The notes below the pieces were generated by a model. That model did no database searches, had not been told where the DNA came from, and saw only the letters and a program-made list of their open reading frames with translations. Both the position numbers and the translations under genes were made by a program. A stretch of DNA of 64,000 nt, taken from positions 186,001 to 250,000 of the forward strand of contig NZ_CANKUD010000003.1 of assembly GCF_947486615.1 (NCBI RefSeq), read 5' to 3'. This document shows positions 33,962-40,102 of this stretch, in pieces (within the stretch, counting starts at the first letter, position 1; the number at the start of each line of letters is the position of its first letter). This DNA is from an uncultured Modestobacter sp. (GTDB taxonomy: Bacteria; Actinomycetota; Actinomycetes; Mycobacteriales; Geodermatophilaceae).

Positions 33962-34287
33962 CGACCGTTCTCCGGTGCTCGGGCCCGCCGTCCGCGGGCG
34001 ATCTCGGTGTCCAGCGCGTCGAGGCGTTGCGCCCAGAGCCGCCGGTAGGGCGCCAGCCAGGCGTCCAGCTCCGACAGCGGCCGGGGGTCCAGCGCGTACA
34101 CCCGGCGCTGCCCCTCGGCGCGGACCCGCACCAGCCCGGCCTCCCGGAGCACCCGGAGGTGCCGGCTGATCGCCGGCCGGGTCACCGGGAACTGGCCGGC
34201 CAGCTCACCGGCGCCCTGCTCGCCGTCGGCGAGCAGGGCGACGATCTGCCGCCGGGTCGGGTCGGCCAGGGCCGCGAGTGCCTCCAC
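33958..34287 (-). CDS. ArsR family winged-helix transcriptional regulator
   Basis: A 109-residue regulator. LAALADPTRRQIVALLADGE and then GELAGQFPVTRPAISRHLRV with LREAGLVRVRAEGQRRVYAL form the ArsR helix-turn-helix and wing. There is no cysteine metal-binding motif, so it is not a metal sensor of the ArsR/SmtB metal type. The C-terminus (LDAWLAPYRRLWAQRLDALD) is a dimerisation helix. GTG at 34287. It probably autoregulates through the dyads at 34297-34316 and is coupled to the SRPBCC gene. Confidence 0.87.
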   Translation of the reverse strand: MEALAALADPTRRQIVALLADGEQGAGELAGQFPVTRPAISRHLRVLREAGLVRVRAEGQRRVYALDPRPLSELDAWLAPYRRLWAQRLDALDTEIARGRRARAPENGR

Positions 34288-34296
34288 GCCTGATGT

Positions 34297-34316
34297 GTAA
34301 CAGGATCCTTACGTAA
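34297..34316. promoter_or_regulatory. Candidate ArsR operator with overlapping palindromes
   Basis: GTAA-N8-TTAC (34297-34312) and the perfect palindrome TTACGTAA (34309-34316) share bases, ten bp upstream of the ArsR start. This AT-rich island is unusual in this DNA and suits autoregulation. Another gttac lies at 34324. Confidence 0.4.
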
Positions 34317-34370
34317 ACGTCCAGTTACGCACAACGGTTCGGACGGCGCCAGGGCGGGCAAGCGACCGTC

Positions 34371-34607
34371 ATGACCGCCACCGATCCGGACACCCCCGAC
34401 CCGCTCAACGACCCGCGCACCACCCAGGCCGACCCCGGCGCCCTGGGCCAGGGCGAGGACCTCGCCTCCACCGCGGACGACGACGTCGCCACCGGCGACG
34501 ACGAGCTCGCCACCTCGCGCACCGAGGCCGACGAGGCCGGCGGCGGTGACGTCACCGGCGGGTTCGCCGGCGCGGTCGGCGAGGCCCCGACCAGCGACCA
34601 GACCTGA
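34371..34607 (+). CDS. Small acidic disordered protein
   Basis: A 78-residue protein, unrecognised. It is very acidic and rich in Asp, Glu, Ala, Thr and Gly (TADDDVATGDDELATSRTEA), with a Gly/Ala tail. It has no Cys or hydrophobic core and is probably unfolded. ATG at 34371 follows agcgaccgtc, a weak ribosome site. It lies divergently beside the ArsR gene and upstream of another small gene. Confidence 0.55.
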   Translation: MTATDPDTPDPLNDPRTTQADPGALGQGEDLASTADDDVATGDDELATSRTEADEAGGGDVTGGFAGAVGEAPTSDQT

Positions 34608-34710
34608 GACGGACCGGTCCGGCACCTGCGTGTGTCGCGCTCCGGGGAGTCGGGTAGCGCGGGACGGCAGGCCCAGCAACGGCCGAGAACACACTCCCCG
34701 AGGAGGACCC

Positions 34711-34953
34711 ATGGCCACCGGTGAGACCGGCTTCGCCGACGTCACGTTCGACCTGATCTCCGTGCAGTACCACTCGCTCAAGGCCGGGCACGACTACGGC
34801 CAGTACGTCCGGGACGCCGAGAACGCAGGCCTGGACGACGTCGCCTCGTTCTTCCGCGAGGTGATGGAGCAGGACTCCCAGCGCGCCCAGCGGGCCCACG
34901 ACCTGCTGCGCAAGCTGGCCGGCACCGAGCAGGGCGGCCCCGCCACCAGCTGA
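34711..34953 (+). CDS. Small helical protein of unknown function
   Basis: An 80-residue protein, mostly alpha-helical: FADVTFDLISVQYHSLKAGH, YVRDAENAGLDDVASFFREV and EQDSQRAQRAHDLLRKLAG. The helix pattern, with H, E and D residues, recalls half of a four-helix ferritin-like bundle, but metal ligands cannot be confirmed. An AGGAGG ribosome site at 34701 decides the start. A hairpin follows the stop at once. Confidence 0.7.
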   Translation: MATGETGFADVTFDLISVQYHSLKAGHDYGQYVRDAENAGLDDVASFFREVMEQDSQRAQRAHDLLRKLAGTEQGGPATS

Positions 34954-34989
34954 CCCCCTCCCGCACCACCGTGCCGGTGGTGCGGGGTC
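34954..34989 (+). terminator. Hairpin terminator after the small helical protein
   Basis: Perfect 10-bp arms CGCACCACCG (34962-34971) and its complement (34975-34984) with a 3-base loop, with a C-rich upstream and G-rich downstream extension, start right after the stop at 34953. Confidence 0.75.
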
Positions 34990-35067
34990 GGAATCCAGGT
35001 GCGCCGGGGCGGGCGCGGTACGTAACCTCTGCGGCCGCCCCGCCCCGACGCCCCCTGGAGGTCGACC

Positions 35068-35568
35068 GTGCACGCCCTGACCGAGGCGGCGATCCGTCGC
35101 TCGCTGGTCAACTGCTCCCGAAGCGAGGCCGCCGCGCTCGCACTGCCCCGCGACTTCGCCGAGCTGGACTGGGCGTCGCTGGACGTGCTCGGCTGGCGCG
35201 ACCCCAAGGCCGAGCTGCGCGGGTACCTCGTGCACGAGCAGGACGGGGAGCCGGTGGGCATCGCACTGCGGGCCGCGGACACGACGATGTCCAGCCGCCG
35301 CTCGGCGATGTGCCTGCTCTGCCACGCGGTGCAGTCGGCCGACGCGATCTCGCTGTTCACCGCCCGCCGGGTCGGCGAGGCCGGGCGCAACGGCAACACC
35401 GTGGGCACCTACGTCTGCGCCGACCTCGACTGCGCCAGCCGGGTGCGCGTCGTCCCGCCCTCGGCCCAGCACCTGGACGAGGAGCTGCAGTCCCTCGCCG
35501 TCGAGGAGCAGGCCGCGGGGCTGCGTCAGCGGCTGCGGGCGTTCACCGCCGACGTCACCCGCCGCTGA
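35068..35568 (+). CDS. FBP-type C-terminal treble-clef zinc-finger protein (EF-G-binding family)
   Basis: A 166-residue protein resembling FusB/FBP proteins. The N-terminal helical part is LTEAAIRRSLVNCSRSEAAA. The zinc site is SAMCLLCHAVQSADAISLFT and later YVCADLDCASRVRV, giving a CxxC...C-x4-C treble clef of four Cys. In FusB this domain binds elongation factor G and frees it from stalled ribosomes, which gives fusidic-acid tolerance. Whether this member protects EF-G is not known. GTG at 35068 follows TGGAGGTCGACC. Confidence 0.8.
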   Translation: MHALTEAAIRRSLVNCSRSEAAALALPRDFAELDWASLDVLGWRDPKAELRGYLVHEQDGEPVGIALRAADTTMSSRRSAMCLLCHAVQSADAISLFTARRVGEAGRNGNTVGTYVCADLDCASRVRVVPPSAQHLDEELQSLAVEEQAAGLRQRLRAFTADVTRR

Positions 35569-35573
35569 CCGGC

Positions 35574-36029
35574 TCAGAAGCCGTGCGTGCCGATCGGGGT
35601 GACCCGCCCGGCGCGCAGCTGCTCGATCACCTGCCGTTCGTGCGGCACCACCGGCTCCGGCAGGGCGTCCAGCGGGAACCAGCGCAGCTCGGCGGCCCGG
35701 TGCTCCTCGGCCCGGCGCGGAGTGCCTGTCCAGCGGCGGCAGGCGAAGAAGAAGTCCACCCGCTCGTCCACCGGGCCGTGCGGGGCGGCGGTGCGGTGCA
35801 GCACGCCCAGGGGCTCGAGGTGGGCCGGGTCGACCAGCACGTCCAGCTCCTCGCGGGCCTCCCGGACGGCGGCGGCGAGCACCGACTCGCCGGCCTCGAC
35901 GTGGCCGGCGGCCGCGGCGGCCCAGTGCTCGTCCATGAAGCCGGTGCCCCGGCGCAGCTGCAGCAGCAGCTCGTCGTCACGGAGGAAGAGCACGTAGGCC
36001 GCCGGGACGACGCGGAACCGCTGGGTCAC
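35574..36029 (-). CDS. NUDIX hydrolase
   Basis: A 151-residue NUDIX hydrolase. The Nudix box is GHVEAGESVLAAAVREAREELDV split over G-x5-E-x7-R-E-x-x-E-E-L; all the metal-binding Glu residues are present. VVPAAYVLFLRDDELLLQLR starts the fold and VDERVDFFFACRRWTGTPRR with AELRWFPLDALPEPV closes it. Substrate unknown; the layout resembles NTP or nucleotide-sugar pyrophosphohydrolases. It is convergent with the FBP gene (5-bp gap). Confidence 0.88.
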   Translation of the reverse strand: MTQRFRVVPAAYVLFLRDDELLLQLRRGTGFMDEHWAAAAAGHVEAGESVLAAAVREAREELDVLVDPAHLEPLGVLHRTAAPHGPVDERVDFFFACRRWTGTPRRAEEHRAAELRWFPLDALPEPVVPHERQVIEQLRAGRVTPIGTHGF

Positions 36030-36079
36030 CCCGCGACCGTAGTGCTGCGCCCACCGGCACCGGGGACGACGATGGGCCG

Positions 36080-37042
36080 GTGATCAAGACCCCGCTGACC
36101 CGCTGGTTCGACCTCGACGTACCGCTGTTCGGGGCGCCGATGGCCGGCGTCGCCGGTGGCGCGCTGGCCCGCGCGATCTCCCTGGGCGGTGGCCTGGGGA
36201 TGATCGGGGTCGGCTCGGAGACCCCGGTGGAGTGGCTGGCCGAGCAGGCCCGGCTGCCCGCGGAGGCCGACGTCTCGCACGGCGTCGGGCTGATGGCCTG
36301 GGCGCTGGAGCGGCGCCCGGAGCTGCTGGCCGCGGCGATCGCGACCGAACCGGTGCTGGTCTCGGTCTCCTTCGGCGACCCGGAGCCGTTCATCGGGCCG
36401 CTGCACGACGCCGGCGTCGCGGTCGCCACCGCGGTGAACTCGCTTGCCGACCTGGACCGCGCGCTCGACGCCGGCGCGGACGTGATCGTCGCCCAGGGCA
36501 CCGAGGCCGGCGGGCACACCGGGCAGCGGGCCACCCTGCCGCTGCTGCAGGAGGTGCTGGCCGCGACCGACCGGCCGGTGCTCGCGGCCGGCGGGGTGGC
36601 CACCGGGGCCGGGCTGGCCGCCGTCCTGGTGGCCGGTGCGGCGGGCGCCTGGATCGGCACCCCGTTCCTGGCGTGCACGGAGGCGGCGAACTCGGCTGCC
36701 GCCCGCGAGCGGGTGCGGGCCGCCGGCGGCGATGACACGGTGCTGACCAGCGCGTTCGACGTCGCCCAGGGGCTGCCGTGGCCGGACCGCTGGCCGGGCC
36801 GGGCCCTGGTCAACGACTTCACCCGAACCTGGCACGGCCGGGAGGACGAGCTGCGCGGCGACACCGCGGCCGCCGACCTGGTGCGCCGGGCCCGCGCCGA
36901 GGGCGACCTGGACAACGCTCCGGTCTACGCCGGGGAGTCCGTCGGGCTGGTCACCAGCGAGGAGTCGGCCACCGACGTCGTCCGCCGACTCGCCACCGAC
37001 GCCCGCAAGGCCCTGGAGCGCGCCCCCCGCCTCCTGCGCTGA
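36080..37042 (+). CDS. Nitronate monooxygenase (2-nitropropane dioxygenase family)
   Basis: A 320-residue FMN TIM-barrel enzyme that oxidises nitronates to carbonyls and nitrite. VPLFGAPMAGVAGGALARAI is the first strand. The catalytic His is in VIVAQGTEAGGHTGQRATLP. FMN-binding segments are VLAAGGVATGAGLAAVLVAG and AGAWIGTPFLACTEAANSAA. Length fits class II nitronate monooxygenases. GTG at 36080. It is divergent from the NUDIX gene with a 50-bp gap. Confidence 0.9.
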   Translation: MIKTPLTRWFDLDVPLFGAPMAGVAGGALARAISLGGGLGMIGVGSETPVEWLAEQARLPAEADVSHGVGLMAWALERRPELLAAAIATEPVLVSVSFGDPEPFIGPLHDAGVAVATAVNSLADLDRALDAGADVIVAQGTEAGGHTGQRATLPLLQEVLAATDRPVLAAGGVATGAGLAAVLVAGAAGAWIGTPFLACTEAANSAAARERVRAAGGDDTVLTSAFDVAQGLPWPDRWPGRALVNDFTRTWHGREDELRGDTAAADLVRRARAEGDLDNAPVYAGESVGLVTSEESATDVVRRLATDARKALERAPRLLR

Positions 37043-37045
37043 CCC

Positions 37046-37101
37046 GGCCCCCTCGCCGGGCCCCGTCTCGAGGTTGCGAGGGGCGGGGGGGCAAGGGGGC
37101 C
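37046..37101. terminator. Bidirectional terminator-like hairpin between convergent genes
   Basis: GGCCCCCT (37046-37053) and AGGGGGCC (37094-37101) pair across a loop that contains a second imperfect pairing (ctcgc with gcgag). It fills the 64-bp gap between the convergent nitronate monooxygenase and DsbA genes. Confidence 0.5.
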
Positions 37102-37106
37102 CTTCC

Positions 37107-37799
37107 TCAGATCGAGCAGGTGCCGTCCGCGCAGCCCTCGGCGGCGGGGACGGTGGTGAGCGGGTGGGCATCGGCCCAGGCCCGCTCGAGCAGCTGCAGC
37201 AGCTGCTCGGCCGGCTGCGCGCCGGCAGCGCCGTAGGTGCGGTCGACGACGAAGAACGGGACGCCGGTCGCACCGAGGGCCCGGGCGGTCTCGATGTCCT
37301 CCCGGACGGCGGGCAGGAAACGGCGGTCGGCCAGTGCGGCGCGCACCTCTGCCTCGTCCAGCCCGACCTCCACGGCCAGCGGCACGAGGGCGTCGACGTC
37401 GAACACCGACCGTTGTTCGGTGAAGTACGCGCGCAGCAGCCGCTCCTTCATCTCGCTGCGCAGCTCGTGCTCGGCGGCCAGGTGGATCAGCTGGTGGGCG
37501 AGCAGGGTGTTGCCGCTGACCCCGTCGGCCAGGTGGTACTCCAGGCCCTCACCGGCGGCGATCTCCTCGACCCGCTGCATCTGGGCGGCCATCTGCTCGA
37601 CGGTGCTGCCGTACTTGGCGGCCAGCGCGGGCAGGGTCGGCTCGGTGTGCCCCTCGGGCACGCTGGGGTCCAGCTGGAAGGACCGCCAGACCACCTCGAC
37701 CTGGTCGGCGTGCGGGAAGCGGGAGAGCGCCGTCTCCAGCTTGCGCTTGCCGATGTAGCACCACGGGCACACGACGTCGGACCACACCTCGACCTGCAT
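37107..37799 (-). CDS. DsbA family oxidoreductase, FrnE-like (cytoplasmic)
   Basis: A 230-residue thioredoxin-fold protein with the CPWC active site at its N-terminus (EVWSDVVCPWCYIGKRKLET). The helical insert of DsbA/FrnE follows, then the cis-Pro loop in LGATGVPFFVVDRTYGAAGA. There is no signal peptide, as in FrnE, which acts in the cytoplasm in oxidative stress. The C-terminal EGCADGTCSI has a further Cys pair. Length agrees with FrnE. Confidence 0.9.
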   Translation of the reverse strand: MQVEVWSDVVCPWCYIGKRKLETALSRFPHADQVEVVWRSFQLDPSVPEGHTEPTLPALAAKYGSTVEQMAAQMQRVEEIAAGEGLEYHLADGVSGNTLLAHQLIHLAAEHELRSEMKERLLRAYFTEQRSVFDVDALVPLAVEVGLDEAEVRAALADRRFLPAVREDIETARALGATGVPFFVVDRTYGAAGAQPAEQLLQLLERAWADAHPLTTVPAAEGCADGTCSI

Positions 37800-37922
37800 G
37801 ACCGGCGCAACCCGCGGGTCGCGCCGGTCATTCCAGGCGTCACCCGGCAGGAGGAGCTGGCGCCTGCCCCGGCCGTCGCCGGGCGCGGGTCGGAGACGAC
37901 GAGGCAGAAGCCGTCGCGCCGG

Positions 37923-38216
37923 TCAGCTGAGGCGCTGCTCCAGGTGCACCAGCACCGGCGTCCCGGCCTCGCTCTTGCCGATCCCGGCGCACAGCGCCTT
38001 CTTCAGCGGCAGCCAGTGCGGGCCCTGCCCCGAGGGCATCAGGGTCGCGGCGAACGGGTGGCCGTCCAGCGTGCCGGCGACCTTGACCGCCCGCCGGGTG
38101 CCGAGCACCTCGGCCGAGCCGGGCAGCTCCAGGTAGGTGGGGAAGGCGCCGTCCTTCTCGATGACACAGCTGAAGACGGCGTCGAGCGGCTGGGCAGGGG
38201 TGTCCGTGGTGGTCAT
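37923..38216 (-). CDS. DUF1905 domain protein
   Basis: A 97-residue protein consisting of the DUF1905 domain: LDAVFSCVIEKDGAFPTYLE, RAVKVAGTLDGHPFAATLMP and SGQGPHWLPLKKALCAGIGK, ending VLVHLEQRLS. It is a small beta-barrel of unknown role, sometimes fused to YdeI-type domains. The ATG at 38216 gives the expected size. It lies 41 bp after the MerR gene on the same strand. Confidence 0.82.
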   Translation of the reverse strand: MTTTDTPAQPLDAVFSCVIEKDGAFPTYLELPGSAEVLGTRRAVKVAGTLDGHPFAATLMPSGQGPHWLPLKKALCAGIGKSEAGTPVLVHLEQRLS

Positions 38217-38257
38217 GCCGGGAAGACCTGCTGGGCGGCCCGAACTCATCGGGCGGC

Positions 38258-38623
38258 TCAGGACGCGGCGTCCGCAGGCACGTGCCGCTCGCCGATGCGG
38301 ATGATCTCGGCCAGCCGCTCGCGGGCCTGGGTCAGCTCGGCGATCTGCCGGTCGATGCCGTCGCGCTGCTCGGCCAGCCGGGCGAGCATGGCCGGGGTGG
38401 CGACGCCGGTGTGCACGCACGGCAGCACCTCCAGGACGTCGGCGCTGCCCAGCCCCGCGGCGTACATCTGCTGGATGAACCGGACCCGGCCCACGGCGCT
38501 CTCCGGGTACCGGCGCTGCCCGCTCGGGGTGCGCTCGGCCTCCAGCAGGCCCTGCTCCTCGTAGTAGCGCAGCGCACGCACGCTCACGCCGGCGCGGTCG
38601 GCGACCTCTCCGATGCGCAGCAC
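38258..38623 (-). CDS. MerR family transcriptional regulator
   Basis: A 121-residue MerR protein. LRIGEVADRAGVSVRALRYY, EEQGLLEAERTPSGQRRYPE and VGRVRFIQQMYAAGLGSADV are the helix-turn-helix, wing and linker; RLAEQRDGIDRQIAELTQAR is the dimer coiled coil. It has a single Cys in VLPCVHTG, so it is unlike multi-Cys metal sensors and may sense an organic or redox signal. GTG at 38623 follows GAGGAGGTCCG. It is divergent from the SDR gene and the operator at 38650-38680 lies between them. Confidence 0.88.
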   Translation of the reverse strand: MLRIGEVADRAGVSVRALRYYEEQGLLEAERTPSGQRRYPESAVGRVRFIQQMYAAGLGSADVLEVLPCVHTGVATPAMLARLAEQRDGIDRQIAELTQARERLAEIIRIGERHVPADAAS

Positions 38624-38649
38624 CGGACCTCCTCGGGTGATCGGGCTCA

Positions 38650-38680
38650 CCTTGACCCTGACGTCAGCGTGAGGTCTTAG
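38650..38680 (+). promoter_or_regulatory. MerR-type promoter/operator of the SDR gene
   Basis: TTGACC at 38652 is a good -35. It is followed by the perfect palindrome TGACGTCA (38659-38666) within a wider dyad CCT...AGG (38650-38674). A possible -10 (TCTTAG, near 38675-38680) lies at the 18-20 bp spacing known for MerR-controlled promoters. The SDR gene starts 40 bp further on. Confidence 0.5.
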
Positions 38681-38719
38681 CGTCCCGGACGACCCACCCC
38701 GAGCGCAAGGAGAACCACC

Positions 38720-39424
38720 ATGGACATCACCGGATCCGTCGCCCTCGTCACCGGCGCGAACCGCGGCCTCGGCCGTCAGTTCGCCCAGCAGCTCGTCGAG
38801 CGCGGCGCCGCCAAGGTCTACGCCACCTCCCGCCGTCCCGAGCTGGTCGACGTCCCCGGCGTCGAGGTGCTGCGGGTCGACGTCACCGACCCGGCGTCGG
38901 TCGCGGCGGCAGCCGCGGCCGCCGGCGACGTGACCCTGCTGGTGAACAACGCCGGCATCACCACCCGCGCGAACCTGGTCACCGGCGACCTGACCGACGT
39001 CCGCCGGGAGATGGACACCCACTTCTACGGCACGCTGGGCGTCATCCGGGCGTTCGCGCCGGTGCTGGCCCGCAACGGCGGCGGCGGGATCGTCAACGTG
39101 CTCTCGGCGCTGTCCTGGTTCTCCACCGACGGCGCGAACGCCTACGCCGCGGCCAAGGCGGCGGCGTGGAGCCTGACCAACGGCGTCCGGATCGAGCTCA
39201 CCGGCCAGGGCACCCAGGTGACCGGGGTCGTGCTGGGGGCGGCCGACACCGACATGATGGCCGGCTACACCGGCCCGATGAGCGCTCCGGCCGACGTCGT
39301 CCGCACCGCGCTCGACGGCGTCCAGGCCGGCGCCTGGGAGGTGCTGGTCGACGACTGGAGCCGCGGCGTCAAGGCCTCCCTGGCCGCCGACCCGCGCGAG
39401 TTCTACACCCAGCTCGCACTGTGA
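38720..39424 (+). CDS. SDR family oxidoreductase under MerR control
   Basis: A 234-residue short-chain dehydrogenase. VALVTGANRGLGRQFAQQLV is the TGxxxGxG cofactor loop, DVTLLVNNAGITTRANLVTG has the NNAG, and IVNVLSALSWFSTDGANAYA then AAKAA carries Ser and the YxxxK pair. Arg at the end of the second strand (YATSRRPELV) suggests NADP(H). Substrate unknown. ATG at 38720 is preceded by AAGGAGAACCACC. Confidence 0.9.
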   Translation: MDITGSVALVTGANRGLGRQFAQQLVERGAAKVYATSRRPELVDVPGVEVLRVDVTDPASVAAAAAAAGDVTLLVNNAGITTRANLVTGDLTDVRREMDTHFYGTLGVIRAFAPVLARNGGGGIVNVLSALSWFSTDGANAYAAAKAAAWSLTNGVRIELTGQGTQVTGVVLGAADTDMMAGYTGPMSAPADVVRTALDGVQAGAWEVLVDDWSRGVKASLAADPREFYTQLAL

Positions 39425-39428
39425 TGCA

Positions 39429-39507
39429 GGACCCCGCTGCCCCCACCCCGGCGGCCCCGTTGCCGGGGCCCGCCGCGAGCCTGCGAGCGGTGGGGGCAAC
39501 GGGGTCC
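39429..39507. terminator. Large bidirectional terminator between SDR and FKBP genes
   Basis: Nineteen-base arms (39429-39447, 39489-39507) pair with one mismatch around a 41-base loop that can fold on itself. It fits exactly between the convergent stops at 39424 and 39512. Confidence 0.75.
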
Positions 39508-39511
39508 TCCC

Positions 39512-39889
39512 TCAGCGGACGCCGACGAGGTCCACCACGAAGACGAGGGTGGCGCCGGGCTTGATGACGCCACCGGCGCCGCGCTCGCCGTAGGCCTTGT
39601 GCGGCGGGATGGTCAGCCGGCGACGGCCACCGACCTTCATGCCGACGATGCCCTCGTCCCAGCCCTGGATGACCATGCCCACGCCGATCCGGAACTCCAG
39701 CGGGTCGCCGCGGTCCCAGGAGGCGTCGAACTGCTCGCCACCGTCGTGGGTGACGCCGACGTAGTGGGCGCTGACGAGGCTGCCGGCGGTGGCCTCGGGG
39801 CCGTCGCCGACCACCAGGTCCTCGATGACGAGGTCGTCGGGGGCCGGGCCGGTCGGCGGCTCGACGTCGGGGCGGGTGAGCTCTGCCAC
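39512..39889 (-). CDS. FKBP-type peptidyl-prolyl cis-trans isomerase
   Basis: A 125-residue cytoplasmic FKBP. LVSAHYVGVTHDGGEQFDAS, PLEFRIGVGMVIQGWDEGIV and GMKVGGRRRLTIPPHKAYGE are the classic FKBP strands and flap, closing with GATLVFVVDLVGVR. Active-site Tyr, Phe, Asp, Val-Ile, Trp and the late Tyr and Phe are all present. GTG at 39889 follows GAGGAGACCCCC; the frame runs on upstream but only this start gives the family length. Confidence 0.93.
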   Translation of the reverse strand: MAELTRPDVEPPTGPAPDDLVIEDLVVGDGPEATAGSLVSAHYVGVTHDGGEQFDASWDRGDPLEFRIGVGMVIQGWDEGIVGMKVGGRRRLTIPPHKAYGERGAGGVIKPGATLVFVVDLVGVR

Positions 39890-40102
39890 GGGGGTCTCCT
39901 CGGGGTCGGCGCCGGGGCTGTCCCGGCGGGTCCCGGCCCATCCAACCCGCCGACCGGCCGCCGGCGACAATCGGCCTCCGGGGCGGCGCGACTGGGCCGG
40001 AGGTAAGTTGCTCGCCGCGGGTGGGTCGCCGGCGACCGGCTCCAGGGGCCGCTGGGCGGCCACTGGCTCGCGAGCGTGCTGGTGTCCTGGTGGGAGGTGT
40101 GC

